Source: Paralithodes platypus (lineage: Eukaryota > Arthropoda > Malacostraca > Decapoda > Lithodidae). From it: a stretch of 64,000 bases of DNA. The notes beneath the pieces are model-generated. The model had not been told where the DNA came from. It searched no databases and worked only from the letters and a program-made list of their open reading frames with translations. Of the stretch, positions 53,270 to 62,076 are shown piece after piece; position 1 is the first letter of the stretch; every line of letters begins with the position of its first letter. Position numbers and translations under genes: made by a program. The stretch covers positions 54,488,932 through 54,552,931 of the forward strand of contig CM064502.1 in assembly GCA_032716605.1 (NCBI GenBank). The letters are read 5' to 3'.

Positions 53270-53495
53270 CATAAGAACATAAGAAAATGGGAGTCTGCAG
53301 AAAGCCGATTGGCCTAAGCAAGGTAGATCCCTGTCCCACACAACCCCAATTCAATTACAAAGCCCAATTATAGGCTCAACACTCTAATACCCTGAGGATC
53401 ATCTTACCAAAACGGTTAGAGATTAACGCAGGATTATGCGAGTCTGCAGAGCGCTGATTGGCCCAACCCGGCTGATCCCCCTTCACGTCACGTCT
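53270..53495 (-). pseudogene. CR1/L2-like retrotransposon, 3' UTR fragment
   Basis: Reversed, it matches the 3' UTR at 59225-59440: GGGGGATCAGCCGGGTTGGG, AATCCTGCGTTAATCTCTAA, GGGATCTACCTTGCTTAGGC and the end TTTTCTTATGTTCTTATG. It is truncated just before the coding part. Confidence 0.8.
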
Positions 53496-53669
53496 AAATT
53501 ATATTTAGTTTAGGAAGTATCTATGAATTACTTAGTTAATTGCGAGAGGTTTAGCTGAAAAATAAGGTTCGAAGTTCATATTGATTCGAAGTTTATTAAT
53601 GCTTTACCTAATATTAGCATTTCGAAGGTTCATCTAAGCTTCCCAAGGGGTTATAAAATATATATTAGC

Positions 53670-54275
53670 GTCTTGGAGTATAGTTTTTATTCAGGTTATC
53701 ATTCGACGATTTTATATAGCTTAAGAAATATCTGTGTAATACGTAAGGTTAATTATTATAGATTAAATTGGCAGATTTCAAGTTCGGAGCTCTCCATATT
53801 GATTCGAGGGTTTCTATTGACTCGGTACCCATGCAATATTTTCATACGGTGGTTCGTCAACTCCTTCAGCATTATATTGCTTCTTTACCTTGGACTATGG
53901 CTAAAATTAGACGATTTTATGCAGTTTAAGAAGGACCTTTGTTATTCAGAGGGTTTATCAAGTTCGTATTGACCCATTCGAGTCGTATAGGTATTTACAA
54001 ACTAAAGAAAATCGATCGTCTAATGGTAGGCAGAATACGAGAACAAATTACGTAATGGTGGTGAAGGCGTTCAGCAGTTCCAAGTTTCATATAATAAACC
54101 ATAATTAGCTTGCAATATTAAAAACCAATAGATGAAGTTATATTTGTATTTAATTCAGGTTATCATTAGAAAATTGTATATAGTTTAAGAAATATCTGTG
54201 TAGGACGTAAGATAAATTACTATAGATTAAACTGAGATTTAAAGTTCGGAGCTCTTCCATATTGAGTCACCTAAT
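53670..54275 (+). repeat. Duplicated about 125-bp segment, two copies
   Basis: TTCAGGTTATCATTCGACGA with TAAGAAATATCTGTGTAATA at 53690-53810 recurs as TTCAGGTTATCATTAGAAAA with TAAGAAATATCTGTGTAGGA at 54150-54272. Each is followed by AGTTCGGAGCTCT and CCATATTGA. The inner parts relate to T3 MITEs. No gene. Confidence 0.6.
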
Positions 54276-54715
54276 AATTGTATACAGAGTTAATTTAATT
54301 CTTTCAGTACCGGCGACGTCTTTTTTATTGGATTTCAGTCTCATGTAAACAATTTTATGAAGCTTAGGAAGGATATATGTAGCTAAAAGGATTAATATAG
54401 TATAACCTCATAATTAATATACACATCCGCCTTAAGCCGATTTAAAGTTCCAAGCTATTCCATTATAGTTAAGGTTTCCTATCGAGTCGTAACCTAATAT
54501 GTGTATCAGTAGGTTCGTACTGGTCGCGACGTCTTATTATTTTATTCTAGCTATATTTAGACACATTTTTTAAGGAGTTTCATGTTATATATAATTAGCC
54601 ATGATTATTGTCTTACACTATACAAATAATATGTACGAAAAGGGTAATGAATGAGTCGAGGTTTCCTATCGACTCGTTACCTATTATTATTATCCAGGGG
54701 TTCGTTTAACTCCTA

Positions 54716-54916
54716 TACCGTCGACGTCTTTTTTATTCTAATCTAGCTATAATTCGACAATTTTATGAAGTTTCAGAAGGATCTGTGGTAGCTAAACGGT
54801 TAATTGAGATACTGTGTAACTTTTTAATTTCTACATATCCGTCTTAGGCTGCATATAATCATCTTATAGTTGCCAGAATATAATTAAAAGGACGTCACTG
54901 GTACTTAAAGGGTTAA
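54716..54916 (+). mobile_element. T3 MITE (201 bp)
   Basis: TTAACTCCTATACCGTCGAC at the left and GACGTCACTGGTACTTAAAGGGTTAA-type end at the right (read from 54891) are matched inverted termini. The inner pair ACAATTTTATGAAGTTTCAG / TTAGGCTGCATATAATC is present. Confidence 0.7.
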
Positions 54917-54946
54917 GCAGTTCGAAGTTATAATAATATTTTTTTT

Positions 54947-55065
54947 TTATTTCACTCCCAACACCAAATACCTCCCAATGAAATTAATGAAAGCATGTGA
55001 TCCTACCGGGATTCGAATCTGGGTTACTACGTACAGATCACTAACCATGACACCATCAATAGTTA
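54947..55065 (-). repeat. SINE-B with tail
   Basis: Minus strand: TTGATGGTGTCATGGTTAGT (box A-like), CAGATTCGAATCCCGGTAGG (box B), then CACATGCTTTCATTAATTTC and GGTATTTGGTGTTGGGAGTG. It is the most complete SINE-B in the window. Confidence 0.65.
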
Positions 55066-55326
55066 TAATTATAATTAGCCATAATAATTGTCTTACACTA
55101 TAACCATAATAGGTGCAGTTATTTGTCTTTCTTATTCTGGCTATCATTAGACGATTTTACTATTTAATAAAGATTTAGGATTGTCAACGAACTAGATTAC
55201 CAGACGTCCCTCCTAAGCTGCATACAATCGTCTAATAATAACCAGAATATAAGGAATAATACCGTCCCCCGGTACTGGTGTTTAAAGTACCGGTATCTAT
55301 TAATTTTAAGGTATATTTTGTTGGCA

Positions 55327-55760
55327 TTAAACCCCTTCACCACCATTATGAAATGCTCATCATATTCTGGTTACCATTAGACGATTGTCTTTGGTTTATA
55401 ATCTACCTATACGACTCATATGGGTAGCCTATTGTATATACTATCTCAATAAATCATCCTTCTTAAACTGTTACCATTAGACGATTTTCTTTGGTATATA
55501 ATCTACCTATAAGACTCAGATGGGTTTACGATCTCAATAAGCCTTCTTAGTAACATTAGGATAGCCTACTTCCTAAACTGTTACCATTAGACGATTTTCT
55601 TTAGTTTATAGCCTAATCTACCTATACGAATCAAATGGGTAGCCTATATACGATATCAATAAACCCTCTTAGTATCATAGGTCCCTCTTAAACTGCATAT
55701 ACTCGCCTAATTTTAGCCAGATTCAAAGGTAAAAAGGCGTCATGGTGCTGAAGTGGTTGA
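55327..55760 (+). mobile_element. T3 MITE with internal triplication
   Basis: TTAAACCCCTTCACCACCAT at the left and GTGCTGAAGTGGTTGA at the right are the ends. Between them a segment of about 100-115 bp starting GTTACCATTAGACGATT occurs three times (55371, 55469, 55579), each with TAATCTACCTATA, a TCA.ATGGGT block and TCAATAA. A fourth piece lies at 56693-56760. The element grew by internal tandem amplification. Confidence 0.7.
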
Positions 55761-55994
55761 CCCATTTCTAATTATGGAAGTAGCCTATAAAAATATAGGC
55801 TATCTGGAACGAATTTATGAATATAATTATCTATGCGTCATCTATAAAACTATATATAGCCTACTATTTATTGATAACCAAGTTCTATCCGAAAATCAAT
55901 CCATATACTGTAGTTCAAATTACATACAGAAATACATAGGGGTTCACGAATTCTAATAAGTGGGCTGGTAAATATGGCATCCGAGCATATACGC

Positions 55995-56180
55995 GTGCCT
56001 CGATTCATTAGCCAATCAAAAGCCATAATTATGTAAACAACAATGATGGCCGCCATGCGTTACCATAGCAACCAACCCTTAGCTCCGCCCACCTACAGTC
56101 TGAATTCCGTTGCCATGGTGACGCTTGGCGGCCATCATTGTTGTTTACATAATTCTGGCTTCTGATTGGTTGAAGAGGCT
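55995..56180. promoter_or_regulatory. Inverted repeat carrying X-box and CCAAT-like motifs
   Basis: Arms of about 65 bp: AGCCAATCAAAAGCCATAAT with GTAAACAACAATGATGGCCG, mirrored by CGGCCATCATTGTTGTTTAC and TCTGATTGGTTGAAG. The left arm contains GTTACCATAGCAAC, a full match to the RFX X-box consensus; the right arm has GTTGCCATGGTGAC, a near match. CCAAT boxes (ATTGG) lie at both outer ends, a GGCGG/CCGCC pair inside, and CCGCCC in the loop. This could be a promoter-like element or a MITE that carries such motifs. No downstream ORF of size follows. Confidence 0.4.
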
Positions 56181-56215
56181 GAGCACATCTGGCCACATTT
56201 TCTGAGGGAGACAAA

Positions 56216-57870
56216 AGGCAGGCTGTCTGTATCGAGTGTCTCTCACAAAGCCAAAAAGAGTTAAAGAGCGAAATTCACGGGACGTTGGGGTCAAAATGTC
56301 TGGACACACGAAATTTAAAGCAGTCTAAGAAGGAAGACGTAGGGCATAGGCCTATTGATTATCTCCAAATTAATGGATAGAACACACATAGGCCTATATA
56401 ATGAAGTTATTTTTGACAGTGTGCTGGCTTAATAATCCAGAAGAGTTGATAGCCTCTAGTCCTATTAACTAATAGCCTACAACACACTTAGATTACAAAG
56501 CGACGAAATACATAAATTATAACCGCGGAGTTAGTTAGTTTACAAGGCTTTAATTATACACAGGCTGAAATAAAGACCATAGCATAAACACAATATTAGT
56601 TCTTATACCATATGATAGACATATATTAAAACAAGTATAGGCCCATTAATTCCAAGTAGGCAAGAAATCCGAAACCCATAATCTCTCAACTTGAATCTAC
56701 CTATAACAATCAGATGGGTAGGCTACTGTATATATGATCTCAATAAACCCTCTTAGTTATTATGTTATCTCCACCAACCAACTTTACTTGAGTAATCGAG
56801 CTGTCATTTCTACAATTTTGGAGGGGTCAACGAGTAAATAGGTGTGGAAACTTACAGCCGGATTGCGCCAGTCATTCCTGATTTACAAGAGGTTAGGGGT
56901 AAAACTTCTAGTCTAATTAGGCCTATAATGGACTATATATCGAAATAATAGTTGAGCATACAAGTAGGGTTTTGACTAGGCCTAGGCCTATACTCTGTTT
57001 CATTTCATCTGACGGTAAATTGAATCCCTTAGCTAATTTCTCGATAATTAATTATAAAATATGAAACCACTATGTCTGCATCATATTAAGACCAAGTTTA
57101 TATAATTAGCACCATCTTTCACTACACAATCTTCAAAATAGCCGATAAATTTTGATGGGAACTTTGCAATTTACCGTCAGTTGAAATGAAACGGAGTACC
57201 GGTATAGCCTAGACCTAGTTGACCAGCTTCAGCCTAGGAAATAAATAAAGGATTCGATTTACTCACTAAAATAATCTATAGAACTTCAAGTATAACATAA
57301 TATATCCTACCTTGACTGAAATCATGCAAAACGCCAAGAAAATGGAAATATAATCAGATTGCAACACCACCTGCCCCATCCGCCATTACGGCCTAACGAA
57401 CGATTAGCAAATTACCAATGTGCCTAAAACTACCCAAATACAATGCAGTGGCCGAAATTTACTCTATTTTATTTTTATGAGTAAAACACATTATTATAAA
57501 AAAAAAATCAGATTAAGAAGGACGTTTATTAGTAGCCAGAATATTGAAAAGGATGTCACTGATACTAAATGGGTCAATATAATGCTTAGCCATAGCCCAT
57601 AGGCCTAGCTCAAAATACGCCATAATTAAAAGAAAGGCACAGTTGTCATCGGTGATAATGATATGGCACCATTGATCTGGCACCTGTGTCACCATTGGAG
57701 TACTGTACCGCATAAATTATCTTCATTGATTTCATTAGTTAGGTCTATTTGTAAGTTAATTGGTGGGTTGGTGAATAAATATGTATTCAGTGGTAGCCTA
57801 CTATAGTGAAAGCAGAGGTAGATACAGGTTAGGGTATTGCATTTGGTGGCATCACAGACTTTGGTACAGT
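56216..57870. other. AT-rich interval, no gene seen
   Basis: TAGGCCTA motifs are frequent. A single partial unit of the T3 triplicated segment lies at 56693-56760. Open frames at 57420-57602 and on the other strand show no recognised domain. Confidence 0.45.
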
Positions 57871-57871
57871 T

Positions 57872-58265
57872 TTAATATAGAAGCACGCCGATTTGGAGAG
57901 TTCGGTGCCTTGCTTTATTTACATGGTTGCTTCACATTTAAGTGGAGATGGTAGTCCCCATTAATAATACTAGGTTGGGATAGCCTAGGTTAAGTTTTAG
58001 CTTAGATGTTTTAAGCTGAAATCTTAGCCTAATTTTAGTATATTAAACATAGCCTAGACCTAGGCTAATTAGGTCGCCGAACTCTCCAAATCAGCACACT
58101 AATAATGATAATAATAATAGGTTGGGTTGGATAGCCTAGGTTAAGTTTTAACTTAGATATTTTAAGCCGAACTCTTAATTTCGGGAAAAAAATTTGGCCA
58201 AATTAGACATACCCTAGCCCTAGGCTAATTAGGTCGCCGAACACTCTAAATCAACACGCTATTAT
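57872..58265. repeat. Two tandem about 146-bp units bounded by an inverted repeat
   Basis: AGCCTAGGTTAAGTTTTAGC at 57980 and AGCCTAGGTTAAGTTTTAAC at 58129 start matching units, each ending CTAATTAGGTCGCCGAAC. The segment is bounded by CACGCCGATTTGGAGAGTTC (57886) and, inverted, GAACTCTCCAAATCAGCAC (58079) and GAACACTCTAAATCAACACG (58238). It looks like a small foldback transposon with its 3' portion duplicated. Confidence 0.6.
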
Positions 58266-58564
58266 ACGAAAACTGCGACACTTTACCCTCTAGCCTATAC
58301 AGTCAACTTCTATTCCTATAACCCCATCAATGTTGGATGGTCAAATTTGACAATTTTTATTTGTTTAATTAAGGCATTAACCATCTAAATAATGAACATT
58401 ACGCAAGTCGTTTATCACGAATCACTAGGTTAGTTGCCCGTGTAGGAATAGGTTTGTACACCATACCCGAAAGAGGAGTTTTGGAGCTCCGATCTTACTT
58501 TCAACCATCTTCACAATTTTACCAACACACCTAAACTTAGTTAGATGCTGAAATAGCCGCCTGA

Positions 58565-58635
58565 AAATATGCCATGGGCTGGGATTGAACCCGGGACCCT
58601 TAGGCTATGAGGCAGTCACTCTACAAGTTAGACCA
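58565..58635 (-). repeat. tRNA-like SINE head
   Basis: Minus strand: TGGTCTAACTTGTAGAGTGA (box A-like), CCTAAGGGTCCCGGGTTCAA (box B GGGTTCAATCCC). Acceptor stem ends do not pair well, so a functional tRNA is unlikely. Confidence 0.5.
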
Positions 58636-58754
58636 AGAAAGATATCTCACATGACCTGGTCGGCTCAAGTATATTTCCGCATCTGGTTCTGTTTAGGCTA
58701 ACCTATTTTTACTGACATTACACCCGGGCTTGACATCTACCAATAACTGCTGAT

Positions 58755-59440
58755 GTTATCTTAAAACTTTACTTGTCATTAGTGAGACCCCATATGGATT
58801 ATGCTGTCCAATTTTGGTGTCCTTATTACAGAATGGACATAGATTCATTGGAGAGAGTACAGCGTAGAATGACAAAAATGATCCATAATATTAGAAATCT
58901 TTCGTATGAAGAAAGGTTGAAGAAATTAGGTTTACATTCGTTAGAGAGACGCAGAGTTAGAGGGGATATGATAGAGGTGTTCAAGTGGGTTAGTGGGATT
59001 AACAAAGGGGACATGACAAATGTACTAAAGCTCAGTGATAGCGAAAGAACTCGTACCAATGGTTTCAAATTAGATAAATTTCGTTTCAGAAAAGATATAG
59101 GCAAATATTGGTTTGGTAACAGAGTTGTAGATGGGTGGAATGGACTACCAAGTGCTATAGTGGGATCTAAAACTGTAGGGAGCTTTAAGATAAAATTGGA
59201 TAAGCATATGGACGAGAAGGGTTGGGTGTGAAGGGGGATCAGCCGGGTTGGGCCAATCAGCGCTCTGCAGACCCCCATAATCCTGCGTTAATCTCTAACC
59301 GTTTTGGTAAGATGATCCTCAGGGTATTAGAGTGTGAAGCCTATAATTGGGCTTTGTAACTGAATTGGGGTTGTGTGGGACAGGGATCTGCCTTGCTTAG
59401 GCCAATCGGCTTTCTGCAGACTCCCATTTTCTTATGTTCT
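58755..59440 (+). pseudogene. CR1/L2-like non-LTR retrotransposon, 3' end
   Basis: An open frame from about 58761 reads LSLVRPHMDYAVQFWCPYY, then LERVQRRMTKMIHN, YEERLKKLGLHSLERRR, RGDMIEVFKW and NRVVDGWNGLPSAIV. This is the conserved C-terminal thumb region of CR1/L2/jockey-type RT. It ends at a stop at 59229 and is followed by a 3' UTR with two related imperfect repeats (GATCAGCCGGGTTGGGCCAA and GATCTGCCTTGCTTAGGCCA) ending TTCTTATGTTCTTA. The catalytic RT core and endonuclease are missing, so it is a 5'-truncated copy with an undamaged remaining frame, suggesting moderate age. Confidence 0.85.
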
Positions 59441-59562
59441 TAATAACATTTTGACAGTGCGGGCTTGCTTCGCTGATTCGATTTTGATAAGTTGTTTTGA
59501 CTTTATATTGTCCTTGTCCCAGTTTTGGTTTGCTTTGTTTGCAAGTTTTACATTTTAATCAG
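59440..59562 (+). repeat. Dispersed repeat end shared with the segmental duplication
   Basis: CTTTATATTGTCCTTGTCCC, AGTTTTGGTTTGC and TTTGCAAGTTTTACATTTTA here are the reverse complement of 31563-31622 and 21382-21441. Related pieces occur at 3862-3885 and 19146-19185. Family unknown. Confidence 0.55.
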
Positions 59563-59693
59563 CAGCCGACGCTCTAATGACTATGCCATGGCTAACCTAA
59601 CCTAGTATAATTAGTGGGGGCGACCCCGATGAACGGTAAACAAAGCGACGCAATGAGCATCTTTTAGTATCAAGGGCCTAACCTTAACCCGTC

Positions 59694-59898
59694 ATGTACC
59701 GGTGACGTCCTGTTCTTTATATTCTGGCAACTATTAGATGATATAATTCAGCTTAGGAAGGTCCACTAGCAAATTATAGACATTAATCTCTTTCCTTTAT
59801 CCCTTTTAACTACCACAGATCGTTCTTAAGCTGCATAAAATTGTCTAAATATAGTTAAAACAAGACAAAACAGACATTACCGGTACTCATAGGGGTAA
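59694..59898 (+). mobile_element. T3 MITE (205 bp)
   Basis: TTAACCCGTCATGTACCGGT and GTGACGTCC at the left and ACATTACCGGTACTCATAGGGGTAA-type end at the right. The inner pair ATTCAGCTTAGGAAGGTCCA / TCTTAAGCTGCATAAAATTG is present. It lies just upstream of the duplicated ECHDC1 exon. Confidence 0.65.
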
Positions 59899-59904
59899 AA
59901 ATCT

Positions 59905-60045
59905 TTCTTGTTCCAGTTGTAGATACAAAAGACGATGATATTGAGAGGCGTGTTGAGAAGTGTACGGTGGCGTGATGTTCCCCGAGAGTTATATTGTCGG
60001 TAGAGCACCACCACCAATACTCTTATAATAACCCCCAAGACATTG
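59905..60045 (+). pseudogene. Decayed tandem copy of the ECHDC1 first exon region
   Basis: TTCCAGTTGTAGATACAAAA, GATGATATTGAGAGGCGTGT, TGAGAAGTGTACGGTGGCGT and AGAGCACCACCACCAA align with 60208-60330 in the same order. Here the frame hits TGA after 18 codons and a run of small indels follows, so it cannot encode the N-terminus. The similarity includes the acceptor-like TTCCAGTTGTAG. It stops before the conserved crotonase part, so only the 5' portion was duplicated. Confidence 0.75.
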
Positions 60046-60084
60046 CACCACACAGTGTTAAGGCATCTTTTAGTATCCAGGCTA

Positions 60085-60170
60085 AAACCTTGTATCTTTT
60101 CACCCATCTTAGTTCATCCATCCTCTACACATGTCTAAACCATCCAAGCTTGCTAGTACGCATCTTATAG
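60085..60170 (-). pseudogene. Small RTE-like fragment
   Basis: TATCTTTTCACCCATCTTAG, TTCATCCATCCTCTACACAT and GTCTAAACCATCCAAGCTTG match 62998-63065, the 3' region of the RTE-like insertion at 62785-63176. It sits between the two ECHDC1 exon copies. Confidence 0.6.
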
Positions 60171-60220
60171 GATCTTTTACCATCCAGGCACTAATCTTGA
60201 AATCTTTATTCCAGTTGTAG

Positions 60221-61657
60221 GTAAAGAAGAGGATGATATGGAGAGGTGTGCTGAGAAGTGTATGGTGGCGTTATGTTCCCATTGAGTTGTGTCGTCGGGA
60301 GAGCACCACCACCGCCACCAACAGTCTTATACCAGAGGCCAGAGAGAGACTGGTTGGCTTGGGTGAAGGGGAGGTCACACTGGTCAAGGATGATGCGTCA
60401 GGATTCGCCACCATCACCCTCAACAATGAACACAAGAAAAATGCGCTCTCAGGTGAGTTCTTGAAACGGGAGTGAAACCCACTTGTTACTTATACACAAA
60501 TATTTTATTCTACTATTGACAATGTTATGAAAACATACACATACTCTACAAACACAAATTTAAATGGCTAAACTTCATTAAATAAAAAAAATTGGGTCCC
60601 CTCACACACCCACGTTTGTATTGACATCAACAGCATCCACCTATAATTTTACCTCCTTTGGTCACACCAAAGTACCAGAGATGTGATTTTAACCTAGAGA
60701 GCTGCCATGAAGAGGCCTTGATATGAATAAGAAAAATATCATATTGAAGATTTGTGGCGTATTTCTTATTACAAGTAATCCTGACTTAAAGTTGCCTCAT
60801 TTTAAGTAATTTCATTATTTCACTGTTCATTAATTAGGGAACGAAATTCACTTAAAGTTGCTATGCTTCATTATTAAGTTGTAAATCAGACAAAAATGGT
60901 CCAAAATTGCAAGAACATTGTCAAATACTAATTGCCTCACTTAAAGTCGTTTCGTTTAATGTCTGGATTTTTAGGATCGTAAATACCGGTACAACCTTAA
61001 CTGAGGAATTACTGTATTTGTTTATGGTTACTTCCAGGTCGAATGATGGTGCAGCTGTCTGACATAACCGAGGAGCTACAGAGTTGGTCTACGGACCGAG
61101 CGGTGATCCTGTGTGCCGCGGGAGAGATGTTTTGCTCCAGGGGTGACCTGACAACCGTTCGAGCCATCAGCAACCCTCACGACGGTCTCCTTATGTCAAC
61201 GTTCATGCACGCCGCGCTGTTACGACTCTACTCTTTACCCTTCATCACGGTCTGTCTGATCCATGGTAAGGGTATCGGAGGTGGAGCGGAACTGACTACC
61301 GCTACCGACTACCGAGTGTTTACAGAGACCGGGGAGGTGGCTTTCGTCCAGAGTAGGATGGGGGTCGCTACGGGCTGGGGCGGGGGTACTCGGTTGGTCA
61401 GGATATTAGGGCCCAGTGCCGCCCTCACCACCTTCTTCACCTGCGGAAAATTCAACGCAACCAAAGCCCTGGAAGTCGGACTAGCGGATTACTTGGTCGA
61501 CTCGCAGAATAGGACCGAGGAGACAAAAGCCTGGTTCGGTAAGCTCATATCTCACGAGCCAGAGGTGATCCAAGCCGACAGTATGTTGAATGAGAGACAG
61601 AACTTTTCTCCAAGGTCCAGCCAATGTAAAAGCTCTAGGAAAAAACATAAAGCATAA
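60221..61657 (+). CDS. ECHDC1: Ethylmalonyl-CoA decarboxylase-like protein (ECHDC1), two exons, C-terminus disrupted
   Basis: Crotonase-fold homologue of ECHDC1, which in animals removes ethylmalonyl-CoA, a side product of acetyl-CoA carboxylase. Exon 1 (ATG 60233, possibly from the acceptor TTGTAG at 60220) ends at 60452 before GTGAGT. The intron is 60453-61037, closing in CTTCCAG. Exon 2 starts at 61038; the phase-1 junction gives NALSG-RMMVQLS. Visible family motifs: GFATITLNN, CSRGDL (oxyanion region), GKGIGGGAELTTATDYR, and WGGGTRLVRILG. Basic residues at the N-terminus could be a targeting presequence. After PEVI about 14 residues usual in the family are absent, and at 61593-61599 (GAGAGAC) the frame shifts. 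The family-like ending GPANVKALGKNIK lies in the +1 frame (61614-61661). This may be an allele defect, an assembly error or a decaying paralogue. Exon 2 is GC-richer than its surroundings. Confidence 0.85.
60453..61037 (+). other. ECHDC1 intron
   Basis: A 585-bp AT-rich intron with donor AG/GTGAGT and acceptor TTACTTCCAG/GT. No repeat family from elsewhere in the window is recognised inside it, apart from a short ACCGGTA. Confidence 0.85.
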
Positions 61658-61661
61658 ATAA

Positions 61662-62076
61662 CATCACTATCCATTAGTTCAGGATTATTTTTGTACAGTT
61701 ACCCATGTAAGTTCCATTCCTCTCCGTGATCTTATACATAAAAAAAAATAGGTCAGGATAATTTGTAGTTACCCACACAACTTAAATTTCTCTCTGTGAT
61801 CTTATACATAAAAATATGTTGCAGCTCATATAGAATCGTACTGCATATGACCAATACCACATTTTTCTTAATACCTGTAGTGGTGTAACAGGTTCCAAGT
61901 GCTAGTGAATTCCTTCGCAAGAACTGGCGCTTTCCTCTCCGTGATCTTATACATGGAAATATAATGCGTATGATTGAATTACGAGTGTAGTTTCTTATGC
62001 AGTGGTTAACTCAACTGATACTGTAATTAAAATAAACCACACTTGCAGTTCATTCATACTACTGTATTTTACTTTC
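61662..62076 (+). repeat. ECHDC1 3' flank with short repeated segments
   Basis: CTCCGTGATCTTATACATA occurs at 61721, 61792 (CTCTGTGATC) and 61937, each preceded by a pyrimidine-rich CCTCT/TTTCTCT segment, a period of roughly 70-145 bp. ATAAAA near 61738 could serve as a polyadenylation signal, but this is weak. Confidence 0.5.
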
